A DNA stretch of 64,000 bases from JBAXTE01 sp964653595 (GCA_964653595.1 CAZZHH010000014.1:6404-70403); one strand, 5' to 3'. Positions 47,347 to 56,299 are shown, numbered from the stretch's first letter. The notes: a model not told the origin generated them from the sequence alone. Translations and numbers: made by a program.

Positions 47347-49212
47347 ATGAATGAATTAGATGTTTATAAAAAAGCGATTGATATATCCACTTTTGCACTC
47401 CTATTAGATCATGAAGAAAATATCATACACGCAAACAAAAATTATTGCGATGCCATAGGCTATCCTTGCAACGAGTTGATTGGAAAAAATCCACGAATTT
47501 TCAATTCTGGCTACCATTCAAAGGAATTTTTTGAAGAGCTCCGAAATACATTGAACAAAGGAGATGTATGGCAAGGAAAAATTCGGAATAAAACTAAAAG
47601 TGGTACCAATATTTGGATGGATACTGCCATTTTTCCTTTTATACCCAATGGATCTGATAAAGTGCATTATTTAGCTATTCGTAGCGATGTTTCAAAACAG
47701 TTGGAGGATGTTAAATCGAGAGAACAATTTTTGACTAATCTAACGCACGAAATAAGAACTCCATTGCATGGTGTGTTAAGTATCATCGAAATGCTTTCGC
47801 AGTCGCAACTCGATGCCGAACAACAGGAGTATATTCAAATCATTAAAAAAGCTTCTCAGAGTCTATATCGACTTTTGAATGAGGCCCTTGATGTGTTTAA
47901 AGTTGGTCTTGGGAAGGTGGTCCTAGTGGAATCCGAATTTAACCTGGTGGACGAGATAGAATATGTGTTATCTCTTTTTAAACTGAAAGCTAAAGATAAG
48001 AACATTATCTTAAAAAGCAATCTCGACCAACAAATTCCCAACTTGTTAATCGGAGATGCTTATCGATTTAGGCAAATTTTGATAAATTTAATCGATAATG
48101 CACTTAAATATACACCAAAAGGCAGTATTTGTATAAATGCAAATGTTGAGCAAATATCTCAAAATGAGTGTGCCCTCCGTATTTCTGTTAAAGACACAGG
48201 AGTAGGGATAGAAGCCTCTCGCCAGGAGGCAATATTCGAAAAATTTATTCAAGCCAATGCCGATGATTACAAAGAGTATGGAGGGGTAGGAGTGGGGCTC
48301 CATGTGGTAAAAGAGTTGTTGTCCCTTATGAAGGGGAACATTAAGGTGATTTCCACTATTGGTGAGGGTTCTGAATTTGTGATATCGCTTACTTTTCAAG
48401 TTGCAACTACAAAACAGAAGGTTCTTCATGAAGATTTGAAAACTAACTCGTTCAGCGGACTAAACATCCTTGTTGCCGACGACTCATCTATTAATCAAAT
48501 GGTTTTTGGCAAGCAGTTAGATAGGATGGGAGCTGACTATGTAATGGCAAACAATGGAAAGGAAGCTTTGCAATTGCTCAAATCTGTAAAATTTGACCTT
48601 ATTTTATTAGATATTCAAATGCCTATTATCGATGGATTTGAATTCTTGACACAGTTAAAACAAAAATCAGAATATCAAAATTTTCGGGCAACCCCTATCA
48701 TCATTGTTTCTGCTGGAAATCAAGAACATATCAAACACCAATTTCCAGAGTTAAATATTCGTGGATTTTTGCACAAACCTTATACTTCTCAACGATTATC
48801 AACCATCTTAAACGAAGTGCTTGGCAATCATGCTTCACTCGAACGTTTAAATACAAATGAACAAAAAAGTAAAACCAATGTTAATTTGTCATATTTACAG
48901 GAGCTTGCCGATGGGGATCAAACGTTTATCCACGACATTCTCCACTCTTTTATCGTTCAATCTGTAGTAACCGTCGATTTGTTGAAACAACAGTTTAAAG
49001 CAAAAAATTATGATGAGGTGAAGGCAATTGCGCATAAGTTTGCTCCTCAATTGACCTTTGTTGGCTTAGATAATCAGATACCTGTTTTAAACTACCTTGA
49101 GCTAAATGCCGACAACCCAAAAGAACAGGAGCTCTTCGAAAAGCAACTCGATTACTTGCAGGAAATTATTTACGAAGCGGTAAAGGAATTGGAAATATTA
49201 GTAAATAATTAA
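47347..49212 (+). CDS. Hybrid histidine kinase (PAS-HisKA-HATPase-REC-Hpt)
   Basis: Cytoplasmic sensor kinase of 621 residues without transmembrane segments. In order: PAS domain (about 5-120, with NYCDAIGYPCNELIGKNPR), HisKA with phospho-acceptor His134 in NLTHEIRTPLHG, HATPase_c (about 235-350; N box NLIDNALKYT, DTGVGI, GVGVGLHVV), receiver domain (about 375-495; LLDIQMPIIDG) and a C-terminal Hpt domain (AIAHKFAPQLTFVG). It can therefore run a full internal phosphorelay. It precedes the single-domain response regulator by 12 bp and then the YaiO/HEAT/GT2 genes, so it probably controls that exopolysaccharide locus. The signal is unknown; the PAS domain suggests a cytoplasmic or redox cue (inference). 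Confidence 0.93.
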   Translation: MNELDVYKKAIDISTFALLLDHEENIIHANKNYCDAIGYPCNELIGKNPRIFNSGYHSKEFFEELRNTLNKGDVWQGKIRNKTKSGTNIWMDTAIFPFIPNGSDKVHYLAIRSDVSKQLEDVKSREQFLTNLTHEIRTPLHGVLSIIEMLSQSQLDAEQQEYIQIIKKASQSLYRLLNEALDVFKVGLGKVVLVESEFNLVDEIEYVLSLFKLKAKDKNIILKSNLDQQIPNLLIGDAYRFRQILINLIDNALKYTPKGSICINANVEQISQNECALRISVKDTGVGIEASRQEAIFEKFIQANADDYKEYGGVGVGLHVVKELLSLMKGNIKVISTIGEGSEFVISLTFQVATTKQKVLHEDLKTNSFSGLNILVADDSSINQMVFGKQLDRMGADYVMANNGKEALQLLKSVKFDLILLDIQMPIIDGFEFLTQLKQKSEYQNFRATPIIIVSAGNQEHIKHQFPELNIRGFLHKPYTSQRLSTILNEVLGNHASLERLNTNEQKSKTNVNLSYLQELADGDQTFIHDILHSFIVQSVVTVDLLKQQFKAKNYDEVKAIAHKFAPQLTFVGLDNQIPVLNYLELNADNPKEQELFEKQLDYLQEIIYEAVKELEILVNN

Positions 49213-49224
49213 AAAAACAAAAAA

Positions 49225-49587
49225 ATGAAAGCAATTATATGTGAAGATGATGAAATGATGATGAAAGCCATTTCTCATAAACTTACAAGAGACGGAATTA
49301 CTGTGGTAGAAGCACCCAATGGAAAAGAGGCTCTAGAAATATTAAAAACCACAGATTTTGATATTATCATTACCGACTTGATGATGCCATATGCAAATGG
49401 AATGGAAATTATCAATTATGTTAGACATGTAAAAGAGTTGAAAACGCCTATTGTGGTGCTCTCAAAAGTTGGACTCGAAAACACGGTATTGGAGGCCTTT
49501 AAATTGGGAGCTGATGATTATATAACGAAGCCATTTAGTCCTGTAGAACTAAGCATCAGGGTTAAAAGATTGCTTATGAGAATGTAA
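49225..49587 (+). CDS. Single-domain response regulator (CheY-like)
   Basis: A receiver domain alone, 120 residues, with no output domain. The phospho-acceptor is Asp51 in ITDLMMPYANG; acidic pocket residues CEDDE are at the N-terminus; the conserved Lys lies in TKPFSPVE. It follows the hybrid kinase by 12 bp, so it is the likely acceptor of the Hpt phosphate. Without a DNA-binding domain it must act by protein contact, possibly on one of the three following envelope proteins (inference). A 128-bp gap separates it from the YaiO-like gene. Confidence 0.92.
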   Translation: MKAIICEDDEMMMKAISHKLTRDGITVVEAPNGKEALEILKTTDFDIIITDLMMPYANGMEIINYVRHVKELKTPIVVLSKVGLENTVLEAFKLGADDYITKPFSPVELSIRVKRLLMRM

Positions 49588-49715
49588 AAACGAATTCCAT
49601 TTAAAGTAGTTCATTGTGGTTCCTTGCCAACCCGTTTTTGTAATTAATTCTAGTATGTGAGAAATAATTATTGAAATGGATTGTTGGTGGCTAGAGAATC
49701 CTTAAAATTAAACGT

Positions 49716-50984
49716 ATGAAAAAAAATTTCATCGCTTTGTCCCTCATGGCAATAGGCTTTTGGGGCATTGCACAAACAAATATAGCCGATAGTCTCTATC
49801 ATTCTGCAAAAGACAAAGCAGTAGCAAAAGAGTACACCCAAGCGAAGAGAGATTTACAGGTTGCCATTTTGCAAAATCCAAAAAACTCCGATTTTTCATT
49901 GCTTTTTGGACAAATTTATTCATGGCAGCAGCAGTGGGATAGCGCTAGATATTGGCTCAACAGTGCTCACAATATATCACCGAAGTATCGCGATATTCGA
50001 CTTGCTCAATTAAATGTTGAGTTGTGGTCAAATCAAAAAGAAGCTTATTTAGCTATTTTAAATACAGCTTTACAAGAATTCCCAAACGACAGCGAGTTGA
50101 TGTTTCAAAAAGCAAAATGGCATTTGGATGCAAACCAAGAAGAGGAAGCTGTTAACATGCTGATTCAGCTATTGGAATTGTATCCTTCCGACGTTCAAGC
50201 TTCCAATCTTCTCCTTTCTATTAAAAAATCGGGGATGACTCATCGAATTATGGGGGAGTACAACTTTTACTTTTTTGAAGAACCTCACCTTAATCGATGG
50301 CATTTTTTCTCCTTGATGTATCAACAGAGGACTAAAATTGGGTCTGTGGTTGCAAAAATCAATAGTGCCGATTATTTGTCTAATAACGATCTTCTTTTTG
50401 CAACAAATAGTGGCGTTCAATATGAACTTGAAGCTTATCCTAGGGTGACTTCTCGCGACTATTTGTATCTAAACTACGGATACTCTCCCAACAGAATTTT
50501 TTCTAAAAATAGAGTAGGTTTTGAATGGTTTCATGCCTTTAAAAATAAGTTTGAATCTTCGGCAGGGTTAAGATATTTGAATTTTACAAAAAATGCATCC
50601 AACAATTCTGATGTGTGGATATATACTGGGTCGGTGAGTAAATATTACAAAAACTATCTTTTTTCGTTGCGAGGATATTTTTCTAACAACCAAAGTGGAT
50701 GGAGTAAATCTTACTTCTTGCAAGCACGTCGGTATTTTAACAACCCTCTAAATTATGTTAATGTAATGGCCTCTTTAGGTGTTTCTCCCGATAGCCAAAC
50801 TACAACTATGCTATTTCAATCACCCGATATTCTAAATTCACAATCGATAAAGGTTGGACACCAACAGATGATCTCATCCCGTTGGTTTGTGCAAACCGAT
50901 TTTGGAATCCGTTTTCAGGAGTATGTAGCATCAAAGGTTAGAAATGAATACGAATTCCAATTCAAATTGGGGTGGTTTTTTTAA
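49716..50984 (+). CDS. YaiO-family outer-membrane beta-barrel protein with TPR domain
   Basis: Exported protein of 422 residues with a signal peptide ending near IAQTN. Residues about 25-170 form TPR-like helices (AKDKAVAKEYTQAKRDLQ, LFGQIYSWQQQWDSARYWL, LFPNDSELMFQKA style repeats). From about residue 175 a YaiO-type beta barrel follows (GEYNFYFF, alternating aromatic strands, and the terminal EFQFKLGWFF ending in Phe as in outer-membrane proteins). TPR plus barrel resembles the PgaA/BcsC-type export porins on a smaller scale. Its neighbours, a HEAT membrane protein and a processive GT2, suggest export of the polymer the GT2 makes. Confidence 0.82.
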   Translation: MKKNFIALSLMAIGFWGIAQTNIADSLYHSAKDKAVAKEYTQAKRDLQVAILQNPKNSDFSLLFGQIYSWQQQWDSARYWLNSAHNISPKYRDIRLAQLNVELWSNQKEAYLAILNTALQEFPNDSELMFQKAKWHLDANQEEEAVNMLIQLLELYPSDVQASNLLLSIKKSGMTHRIMGEYNFYFFEEPHLNRWHFFSLMYQQRTKIGSVVAKINSADYLSNNDLLFATNSGVQYELEAYPRVTSRDYLYLNYGYSPNRIFSKNRVGFEWFHAFKNKFESSAGLRYLNFTKNASNNSDVWIYTGSVSKYYKNYLFSLRGYFSNNQSGWSKSYFLQARRYFNNPLNYVNVMASLGVSPDSQTTTMLFQSPDILNSQSIKVGHQQMISSRWFVQTDFGIRFQEYVASKVRNEYEFQFKLGWFF

Positions 50985-51014
50985 ATCAGAAATCAAACTT
51001 TATAACTTTAAATT

Positions 51015-52109
51015 ATGAATGATTTTATAATATGGATAGAAGCCTTTTATAAGGCTAGTCCCCTAGTAACTAAGCTACTTCTTGGAGTGATTACCTATTT
51101 TGTGGTGTCTTCCATTGTGCTTATTATAGTGTTGCTGATTGCTAGATATTTGAGAAGAAAAATTTCCGAAGAAAAAAAATTACTGATTCAGAAATATGAA
51201 ACCATGATCGCTGATTTTACATTTGGCGAAATAGAAGATATCCATTTTTTTTCTGAGATAAACTCTCCTTATAAAAGAGATGTCTTTTTGGAGACGTTGC
51301 ATCTTTTTTCTCAAAACATATCTGGGGAGTACGCTGAAGTGTTACAGAAAATATATAACCAGTTGGATTTAAGTACAATAGCTGTGAGGTATGCCAAAAG
51401 TAAAAAATGGCACTTTCAGATATATGGCATAAAAATTATTGGAGATTTTTTGGATATAAAAAATGCGGAGATCGTCAAAAATGCATATCATTCAAAATCA
51501 CCACATGTTAGAATTGCGTCAGAGTTATCCATCATAAAACTCTTTCCTTTGAGCCCTCTGGATTTTTTAGATAATACGAAATATCCACTTAATGATTGGG
51601 CACAAATAAATATTCTTACTGCATTAGAAAATTGTCCTCAATGTGTTATCCCCGATTTTTCTAAGTGGTACTCTTCGTCTCAAATTTCTGTATCTATATT
51701 TGCAGTAAGAATGACCGCTTCGTATAAACAGTATGAAAATATTCCCAAATTATTAGATTTAATCCCTGTCTCCTCTGAAATATTAAGATATGAAATCTAT
51801 GTTGCTCTCGAAAAAATGGAATATCAACATGCACTACCTATTGCTCAAAAACAGTTTCTTACAGAAACAGAGACTAACAAAATTGCAATTTTAAAAATGA
51901 TTTCTAAAACGAACGACAATAACGCTTTTGATTTTTTATTGCATTTGCTAAATACCGAAAAAAACAATCATATTCTTTTTCATATTGCTGAATCTCTTTG
52001 TGGTTTCGGTAAAGAAGGACTCGCTAATATTGCCGATTTTGCATACAATAGCAAAAATCAACCCCTTAAAAGTGGAATTACTTATTTGTTAAAAATTCAA
52101 AACCAATAA
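51015..52109 (+). CDS. HEAT-repeat inner-membrane protein
   Basis: 364-residue protein with one strong transmembrane helix at about residues 18-46 (LLLGVITYFVVSSIVLIIVL) and then a cytoplasmic or periplasmic helical-repeat domain (HEAT-like, about 90-360). No enzyme motif is visible. It lies 30 bp after the YaiO-like gene and 2 bp before the GT2 synthase gene, so the three are one transcription unit. In this position it could replace the PgaD- or BcsB-like accessory subunit of a synthase complex, which is inference from context. Homologues in the same order are common in Bacteroidota as far as I remember, but I cannot name a characterised one. Confidence 0.75.
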   Translation: MNDFIIWIEAFYKASPLVTKLLLGVITYFVVSSIVLIIVLLIARYLRRKISEEKKLLIQKYETMIADFTFGEIEDIHFFSEINSPYKRDVFLETLHLFSQNISGEYAEVLQKIYNQLDLSTIAVRYAKSKKWHFQIYGIKIIGDFLDIKNAEIVKNAYHSKSPHVRIASELSIIKLFPLSPLDFLDNTKYPLNDWAQINILTALENCPQCVIPDFSKWYSSSQISVSIFAVRMTASYKQYENIPKLLDLIPVSSEILRYEIYVALEKMEYQHALPIAQKQFLTETETNKIAILKMISKTNDNNAFDFLLHLLNTEKNNHILFHIAESLCGFGKEGLANIADFAYNSKNQPLKSGITYLLKIQNQ

Positions 52110-52111
52110 CG

Positions 52112-53542
52112 ATGGATACTCTATATTATATTACCAATTTTATTACGGAATACGTAATTTTTGGCTTCACAATTTTTCTGTTTCTAACTTATATCTTACT
52201 TGGCGGAGTATCGGCGTTAGATATTCGTAAGTATCTAAGAAAATCAAAAAACATCGATTATAATCTTTTGTATAGTTCTGAACTTGTTCCCATGGTTTCG
52301 GTTATTGCACCTGCCTATAATGAGGGATTAACGATTGTACAAAATGTTAGATCCCTTTTGTCTCTTCACTATTCTAATTATAACTTGATAGTGGTAAACG
52401 ATGGTAGCACGGATAATAGCATGGATTTACTAATCAAAGAGTTTGACCTAGTACCTTTTCCATTTCCTGTTTTTTCTGAAATTCCAACAAAACCATTGAA
52501 AAAAATATATCATTCCCGAAATGCTTCTTTTTCAAAACTCATTGTTGTGGATAAAGAAAATGGAGGCAAGTCCGATGCCCTGAATGCGGGAATTAACTTA
52601 TCTGAAAGCGCTTACTTCCTTGCCGTCGACGTGGATAGCATCATTCAGGAAGATGCAATTGTAAAAATGATTAAACCATTCTTAAATAGTTGCTCAAAAA
52701 AAGTGGTTGCTACTGGAGGAGTGGTTAGAATCGCAAACTCTTGTGAAGTTAACAAAGGAAGATTGGTAAAAGTCCATTTTCCTTCCAACTTTTGGGCTCG
52801 ATTCCAGGTTTTGGAGTATATTAGAGCTTTTTTGATGGGTAGAATTGCGTGGAGCCGACTGAATGGCTTGCTCCTCATATCTGGTGCTTTTGGAATGTTT
52901 GATAGAAAAATTGTGGTTGAGGTTGGTGGATATAGTACCAAAACAGTTGGAGAAGATATGGAGCTGGTGGTTAGAATTAGAGTTCACATGGCAAAACTCA
53001 ATATCCCATATAAAATTGTCTATATTCCTGATCCTCTGTGCTGGACCATGGCTCCTACCGATATAAAATCATTGATACGTCAACGAAACAGATGGATGAG
53101 AGGTACCATTGAAACTCTCTTTACACATCGCAAAATTGCCTTTAACCCAAAATATAAATCTTTAGGCCTATTAGGTTATCCTTATTGGCTGATTTTTGAA
53201 TGGCTCGCGCCACTCTTGGAAATCTTGGGAATCATCTACTTTGTTACAATCGCTTTTTTGGGACAACCAAATTGGCCTTTCTTCTTTGTTTTGCTCTTTT
53301 TTGTTTACTCTTTTTCGGTTACCTATTCCCTTTGGGCTTTTTTGTTCGAAGAATTTTCGTACCATCGATATGAAAAACCTTCCGATGTGGTGAAAATTGC
53401 ACTTATTGTCTTAATTGAACCCATTGTTTATCATCCAATTATCCTATATTCATCTGTCGTAGCCAATATCCACAAAATTTTAAATCGAAAAACATGGGGT
53501 AGTGTAACTCGGCGAAAATTTAGACTGGAAAAAAATCTTTAA
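52112..53542 (+). CDS. Processive family 2 glycosyltransferase (IcaA/PgaC/BcsA-like synthase)
   Basis: Membrane synthase of 476 residues: an N-terminal helix (about 12-35), a GT-A catalytic domain (about 60-300) and three or more C-terminal helices (about 355-450). Motifs of processive beta-glycan synthases are present in order: VVNDGSTDNS, KENGGKSDALNAG, AVDVDS, the acceptor-side TVGEDMEL, and QRNRW (QxxRW). This fits polymerisation of a beta-linked sugar such as N-acetylglucosamine or glucose with simultaneous transport through the membrane. No PilZ domain is fused, so c-di-GMP control is not indicated. It ends the HK-RR-YaiO-HEAT-GT2 locus; a hairpin follows the stop. Confidence 0.88.
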   Translation: MDTLYYITNFITEYVIFGFTIFLFLTYILLGGVSALDIRKYLRKSKNIDYNLLYSSELVPMVSVIAPAYNEGLTIVQNVRSLLSLHYSNYNLIVVNDGSTDNSMDLLIKEFDLVPFPFPVFSEIPTKPLKKIYHSRNASFSKLIVVDKENGGKSDALNAGINLSESAYFLAVDVDSIIQEDAIVKMIKPFLNSCSKKVVATGGVVRIANSCEVNKGRLVKVHFPSNFWARFQVLEYIRAFLMGRIAWSRLNGLLLISGAFGMFDRKIVVEVGGYSTKTVGEDMELVVRIRVHMAKLNIPYKIVYIPDPLCWTMAPTDIKSLIRQRNRWMRGTIETLFTHRKIAFNPKYKSLGLLGYPYWLIFEWLAPLLEILGIIYFVTIAFLGQPNWPFFFVLLFFVYSFSVTYSLWAFLFEEFSYHRYEKPSDVVKIALIVLIEPIVYHPIILYSSVVANIHKILNRKTWGSVTRRKFRLEKNL

Positions 53543-53566
53543 CCTATGTTTATTAAACTCCAAGAT

Positions 53567-53603
53567 GCGTTGTTGTGCGAAGTAACAGATTTCGTACAAC
53601 AGC
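53567..53603 (+). terminator. Possible terminator after the GT2 synthase gene
   Basis: An imperfect stem of about 13 bp (GTTGTTGTGCGAA with TTCGTACAACAGC) lies 24 bp after the stop. The following T content is modest. Confidence 0.4.
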
Positions 53604-53644
53604 GATTTTGTGTTTATTTAAAACAAAGATTGGCAATATTATCT

Positions 53645-53652
53645 TAACTTTG
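53645..53652 (+). promoter_or_regulatory. Candidate -7 box for the second PGK gene
   Basis: TAACTTTG matches TAnnTTTG and ends 13 bp before the ATG at 53666. The leader would be very short. Confidence 0.4.
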
Positions 53653-53665
53653 AAAAAAAATAATA

Positions 53666-54949
53666 ATGATGGAAACTTTAAAGTCGATTAACCAAGCAGA
53701 TTTAAGGAATAAAATTGTCCTTGTAAGAGTAGATCACAACGTTGTCAAAAAGGGAATCATCCACGATCCTTATCGCATTGATGCAACCATTGCAACGCTT
53801 TTTAATATCGTTTCTAGAGGCGGAAAATTGATATTAATGACTCACGTTGGAAGACCAAAAAATAAAAAAACCGGAGAAATTAAACTTTCTACGGATACCT
53901 CTGTAGAGTCTATTGTGGAGTATCTTTTTAAAAAATTACAGGTTCGTTTTGTGATTCCTGATCTAAATGCCACTGACGAATTTGGGATAAAGGACGTTGC
54001 TAATCCAATGAAACCATTGGTACAGCAACTACGTAACGGAGAAATTGATGGAGTATATATGCCCAACACCCGTTGGTTTAAAGGGGAGGAAGCAAAAGAT
54101 GAATCCGCAGATATTTTCGCTAAAGAGCTAGCTTCTCTGGCCGATGTGTTTGTAAACGATGCCTTTGGCTCTTGGCAAGCGCATGCATCCACGGTGGGTG
54201 TGGCAAAATATCTGCCTTCTTATGCTGGCTTCCTGATGGAAAAAGAGGTGACCAATCTCTCTCGAATTTTTGAGCCTCAACGTCCATTTGTAGCCGTGGT
54301 GGCTGGCTCTAAATTCGACACCAAGATAGAACCACTCTATGCTTTACTCAAACAAGCAGATTACCTTGTTTTAGGTGGCGTGATGTATAACGCATACCTA
54401 TGTGCAAAATACGGATTCAAAATCAAAGGGATAGAAGAGGACGACATTCAATATGCCAAAGAGTTTGTGGAATTCGCTAAAGATTTCCCGAATAAAATCA
54501 TCGAGCTGAAATATATAGTAGAATCGGATACCATGGAAGGTAAGATCGAAGGCAAATTCAGAACGCACAACATTTTGATGCTCGACGAAGGAACAGAACT
54601 GCAATATGTCCTCGACGTGGCCAAAGAGTCGTTCAACGATCCATCGGTACACAGCGTATTTCACAAGGCACACACCATTTTCGTGAATGCAGTGATGGGA
54701 TTTACCCCGCACTTCAACGAAGGAACTATTGCTTTAGATCAACTAATCGATGACAATCCCAACGGCGTCAAACTCTATGGCGGCGGTGATACGTTGCAGG
54801 AACTCAAACGACTTCTGCCCGGTTTGTACATTTCGGCTATCGACAGCCCACAATACTACATTTTTACAGGTGGTGGAGCGGTGCTAAAAGCAATCCAGGA
54901 AGGAACTCCGTTCAAGATGAAACCCATTGAGGCGATTTCGGAGAGATAA
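53666..54949 (+). CDS. Divergent phosphoglycerate-kinase-like protein (second copy)
   Basis: 427 residues, about 30 longer than the canonical PGK at 32390. PGK landmarks are recognisable but altered: RVDHNV for RVDFNVP, THVGRP for SHLGRP, PNTRWF for ENxRF, AGSKFDTK for GGAKVSSK, NAVMGFTPHF for NGPMGVFE, YGGGDTLQELK for VGGGDSVAAI. The 3-PG-binding His-Arg of AHRxHAST is replaced (SWQAHAST). Nucleotide-binding Lys, Asp and glycine loops remain, so ATP binding is probable, while 3-phosphoglycerate binding is doubtful. It could be a kinase for another acyl phosphate or a regulator. Single gene. The 5' half is AT-rich and the 3' end richer in GC, like pgk. Confidence 0.85.
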   Translation: MMETLKSINQADLRNKIVLVRVDHNVVKKGIIHDPYRIDATIATLFNIVSRGGKLILMTHVGRPKNKKTGEIKLSTDTSVESIVEYLFKKLQVRFVIPDLNATDEFGIKDVANPMKPLVQQLRNGEIDGVYMPNTRWFKGEEAKDESADIFAKELASLADVFVNDAFGSWQAHASTVGVAKYLPSYAGFLMEKEVTNLSRIFEPQRPFVAVVAGSKFDTKIEPLYALLKQADYLVLGGVMYNAYLCAKYGFKIKGIEEDDIQYAKEFVEFAKDFPNKIIELKYIVESDTMEGKIEGKFRTHNILMLDEGTELQYVLDVAKESFNDPSVHSVFHKAHTIFVNAVMGFTPHFNEGTIALDQLIDDNPNGVKLYGGGDTLQELKRLLPGLYISAIDSPQYYIFTGGGAVLKAIQEGTPFKMKPIEAISER

Positions 54950-54958
54950 GAGATAAGA

Positions 54959-54996
54959 GTTATGAACGATGAGATATGAGTGGTGCGAAGCGTGAC
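54959..54996 (+). repeat. Left arm of inverted repeat bracketing the four-helix-bundle gene
   Basis: The sequence beginning GTTATGAACGATGAGATAT and ending GCGAAGCGTGAC recurs as a direct copy at about 55009-55045, and as an imperfect reverse complement at 55501-55544 downstream of the gene. The rest of the gap to 55104 is made of similar TTATGAGTTATGAG units. Confidence 0.65.
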
Positions 54997-55104
54997 TATT
55001 GAGTTATGAGTTATGAACGATGAGATATAAGTGCGCGATGCGTGAGTTTTGAATTATAAGTTATGAGTTATGAGTAGCGCAAGCGGTACAAAAATCAATT
55101 TTAT

Positions 55105-55467
55105 ATGACAAATAAAAAATCAATTTTAAAAGATAAATCGTTTGCTTTTGCACTTTTGGCAATTAAAACGTACAAGCATCTAACTACAAATAAAAAGGAG
55201 TTTATCATTGCAAAGCAATTGCTACGTTCCGGGACTTCGATTGGTGCAAATATTAGAGAAGCACAAAATGCGGAGAGTAAAGCTGACATTGTTCACAAGC
55301 TGGCAATTTCTCAAAAGGAGTGTAATGAAACAATCTATTGGTTGGAATTGCTTCACCAATCAGAATACATTACAGAAAATGAATTTTCTCAACTATACAA
55401 TTATGCAAACGAACTTCTGAATATGTTGCGAAGCTCAATCATAACAACAAAGCAAAACAAATCATAA
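55105..55467 (+). CDS. Four-helix-bundle protein (S23/IVP, Avd-like family)
   Basis: Small all-alpha protein of 120 residues. Family signature: SFAFALLAIKTYKHL in helix 1, LLRSGTSIGANIREA between helices 1 and 2, KLAISQKECNETIYWLELL in helix 3, and a final helix. Relatives are encoded as intervening sequences in 23S rRNA genes, as the Avd accessory proteins of diversity-generating retroelements, and as stand-alone genes in Bacteroidota. No rRNA gene or reverse transcriptase is in this window. The gene is bracketed by repeats on both sides, unlike neighbouring housekeeping genes, which suggests it moves with them. Molecular function of stand-alone copies is unknown; nucleic-acid binding is possible because of the basic surface. 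Confidence 0.87.
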   Translation: MTNKKSILKDKSFAFALLAIKTYKHLTTNKKEFIIAKQLLRSGTSIGANIREAQNAESKADIVHKLAISQKECNETIYWLELLHQSEYITENEFSQLYNYANELLNMLRSSIITTKQNKS

Positions 55468-55500
55468 AAAGAGTCTCCATAAGCGTTCGATGTCTTCAAC

Positions 55501-55544
55501 GTCACGCTTTGCGAACTCATAATTTATATCTTATAATTCATAAC
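55501..55544 (-). repeat. Right arm of inverted repeat bracketing the four-helix-bundle gene
   Basis: Its reverse complement starts GTTATGAATTATAAGATAT and ends CGCAAAGCGTGAC, matching the arm at 54959-54996 with a few gaps. Confidence 0.6.
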
Positions 55545-55552
55545 TATTTTAC

Positions 55553-56299
55553 ATGAAAATAAAACTAGAAACAGCAGTAGAATCACTAGATGGAGCATTG
55601 ATCGCCCAACAAAACGGCGCCGATCGTCTGGAGTTATGTTCAGCCCTTGAGCTTGGCGGTTTCACCCCTTCAGTTGGATTGATACGTGCGATAAAAAAAC
55701 ACATTTCGATTCCCGTCTTTGCGCTCATCCGTCCCCGAAGCGGAGATTTCTTATATTCGGAAACAGAGTTTGAAACCATTGTTAACGATGTCTTGGAGGC
55801 GAAAAAACAAGGACTTGATGGCGTTGTAATAGGGTTTCTCCATTCAGATGGGACCATCGATGTTGAAAAAACCAAAACCATTTGCCAACTTGCATACCCG
55901 ATGTCAGTGACCTTTCACCGAGCGTTTGATGTATGCATCAACCCACTGGAAGCGTTGGAGCAGATCATAGATGCCGGATGCTATCGGATATTGACTTCGG
56001 GTCAGCAACAAGTTGCTATAGAAGGTGCTTCGCTAATCCGAGATTTGGTGGAGAAAGCACAAGGTAGAATTATCCTTATGGCCGGTTCTGGAGTCAGAGC
56101 CAACAACGTGAAAGAGATTCTCGAAAAGACTGGTGTAGTGGAAGTTCACACTTCCGCAAAAACCTACAAACAGAGCAATATGAGCTATCGTAAACAAGGC
56201 GTGAACATGGGGAGCAAGTATTGCAACGAGTTTGCTGTTACCAGCGTTGAAGGGGAGATGGTTAGAGAAATCAGGGAGATAATTGATGGGGGTTTTTGA
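55553..56299 (+). CDS. cutC: CutC-family copper homeostasis protein
   Basis: TIM-barrel protein of 248 residues, full length. Family blocks are LETAVESLDGALIAQQNGADRLE (split here at residue 20) at the start, ELCSALELGGFTPS, FALIRPRSGDFLYS, GVVIGFLHSDGTIDV, VTFHRAFDV and RILTSGQQQ. Named for an E. coli locus linked to copper tolerance, although the bacterial protein's biochemical function is unproven. Cytoplasmic, no signal peptide. It follows the repeat-flanked four-helix-bundle gene and is followed by the DUF559 gene after 48 bp. GC-richer than its neighbours. Confidence 0.92.
   Translation: MKIKLETAVESLDGALIAQQNGADRLELCSALELGGFTPSVGLIRAIKKHISIPVFALIRPRSGDFLYSETEFETIVNDVLEAKKQGLDGVVIGFLHSDGTIDVEKTKTICQLAYPMSVTFHRAFDVCINPLEALEQIIDAGCYRILTSGQQQVAIEGASLIRDLVEKAQGRIILMAGSGVRANNVKEILEKTGVVEVHTSAKTYKQSNMSYRKQGVNMGSKYCNEFAVTSVEGEMVREIREIIDGGF

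Noticed and set aside
54398..54712. Minus-strand open frames in the second PGK gene
   Set aside because: Antisense shadows of a clearly coding plus-strand frame.
55105..55467. Four-helix-bundle gene as part of a diversity-generating retroelement
   Set aside because: No reverse transcriptase, template repeat or variable repeat is seen in the window.
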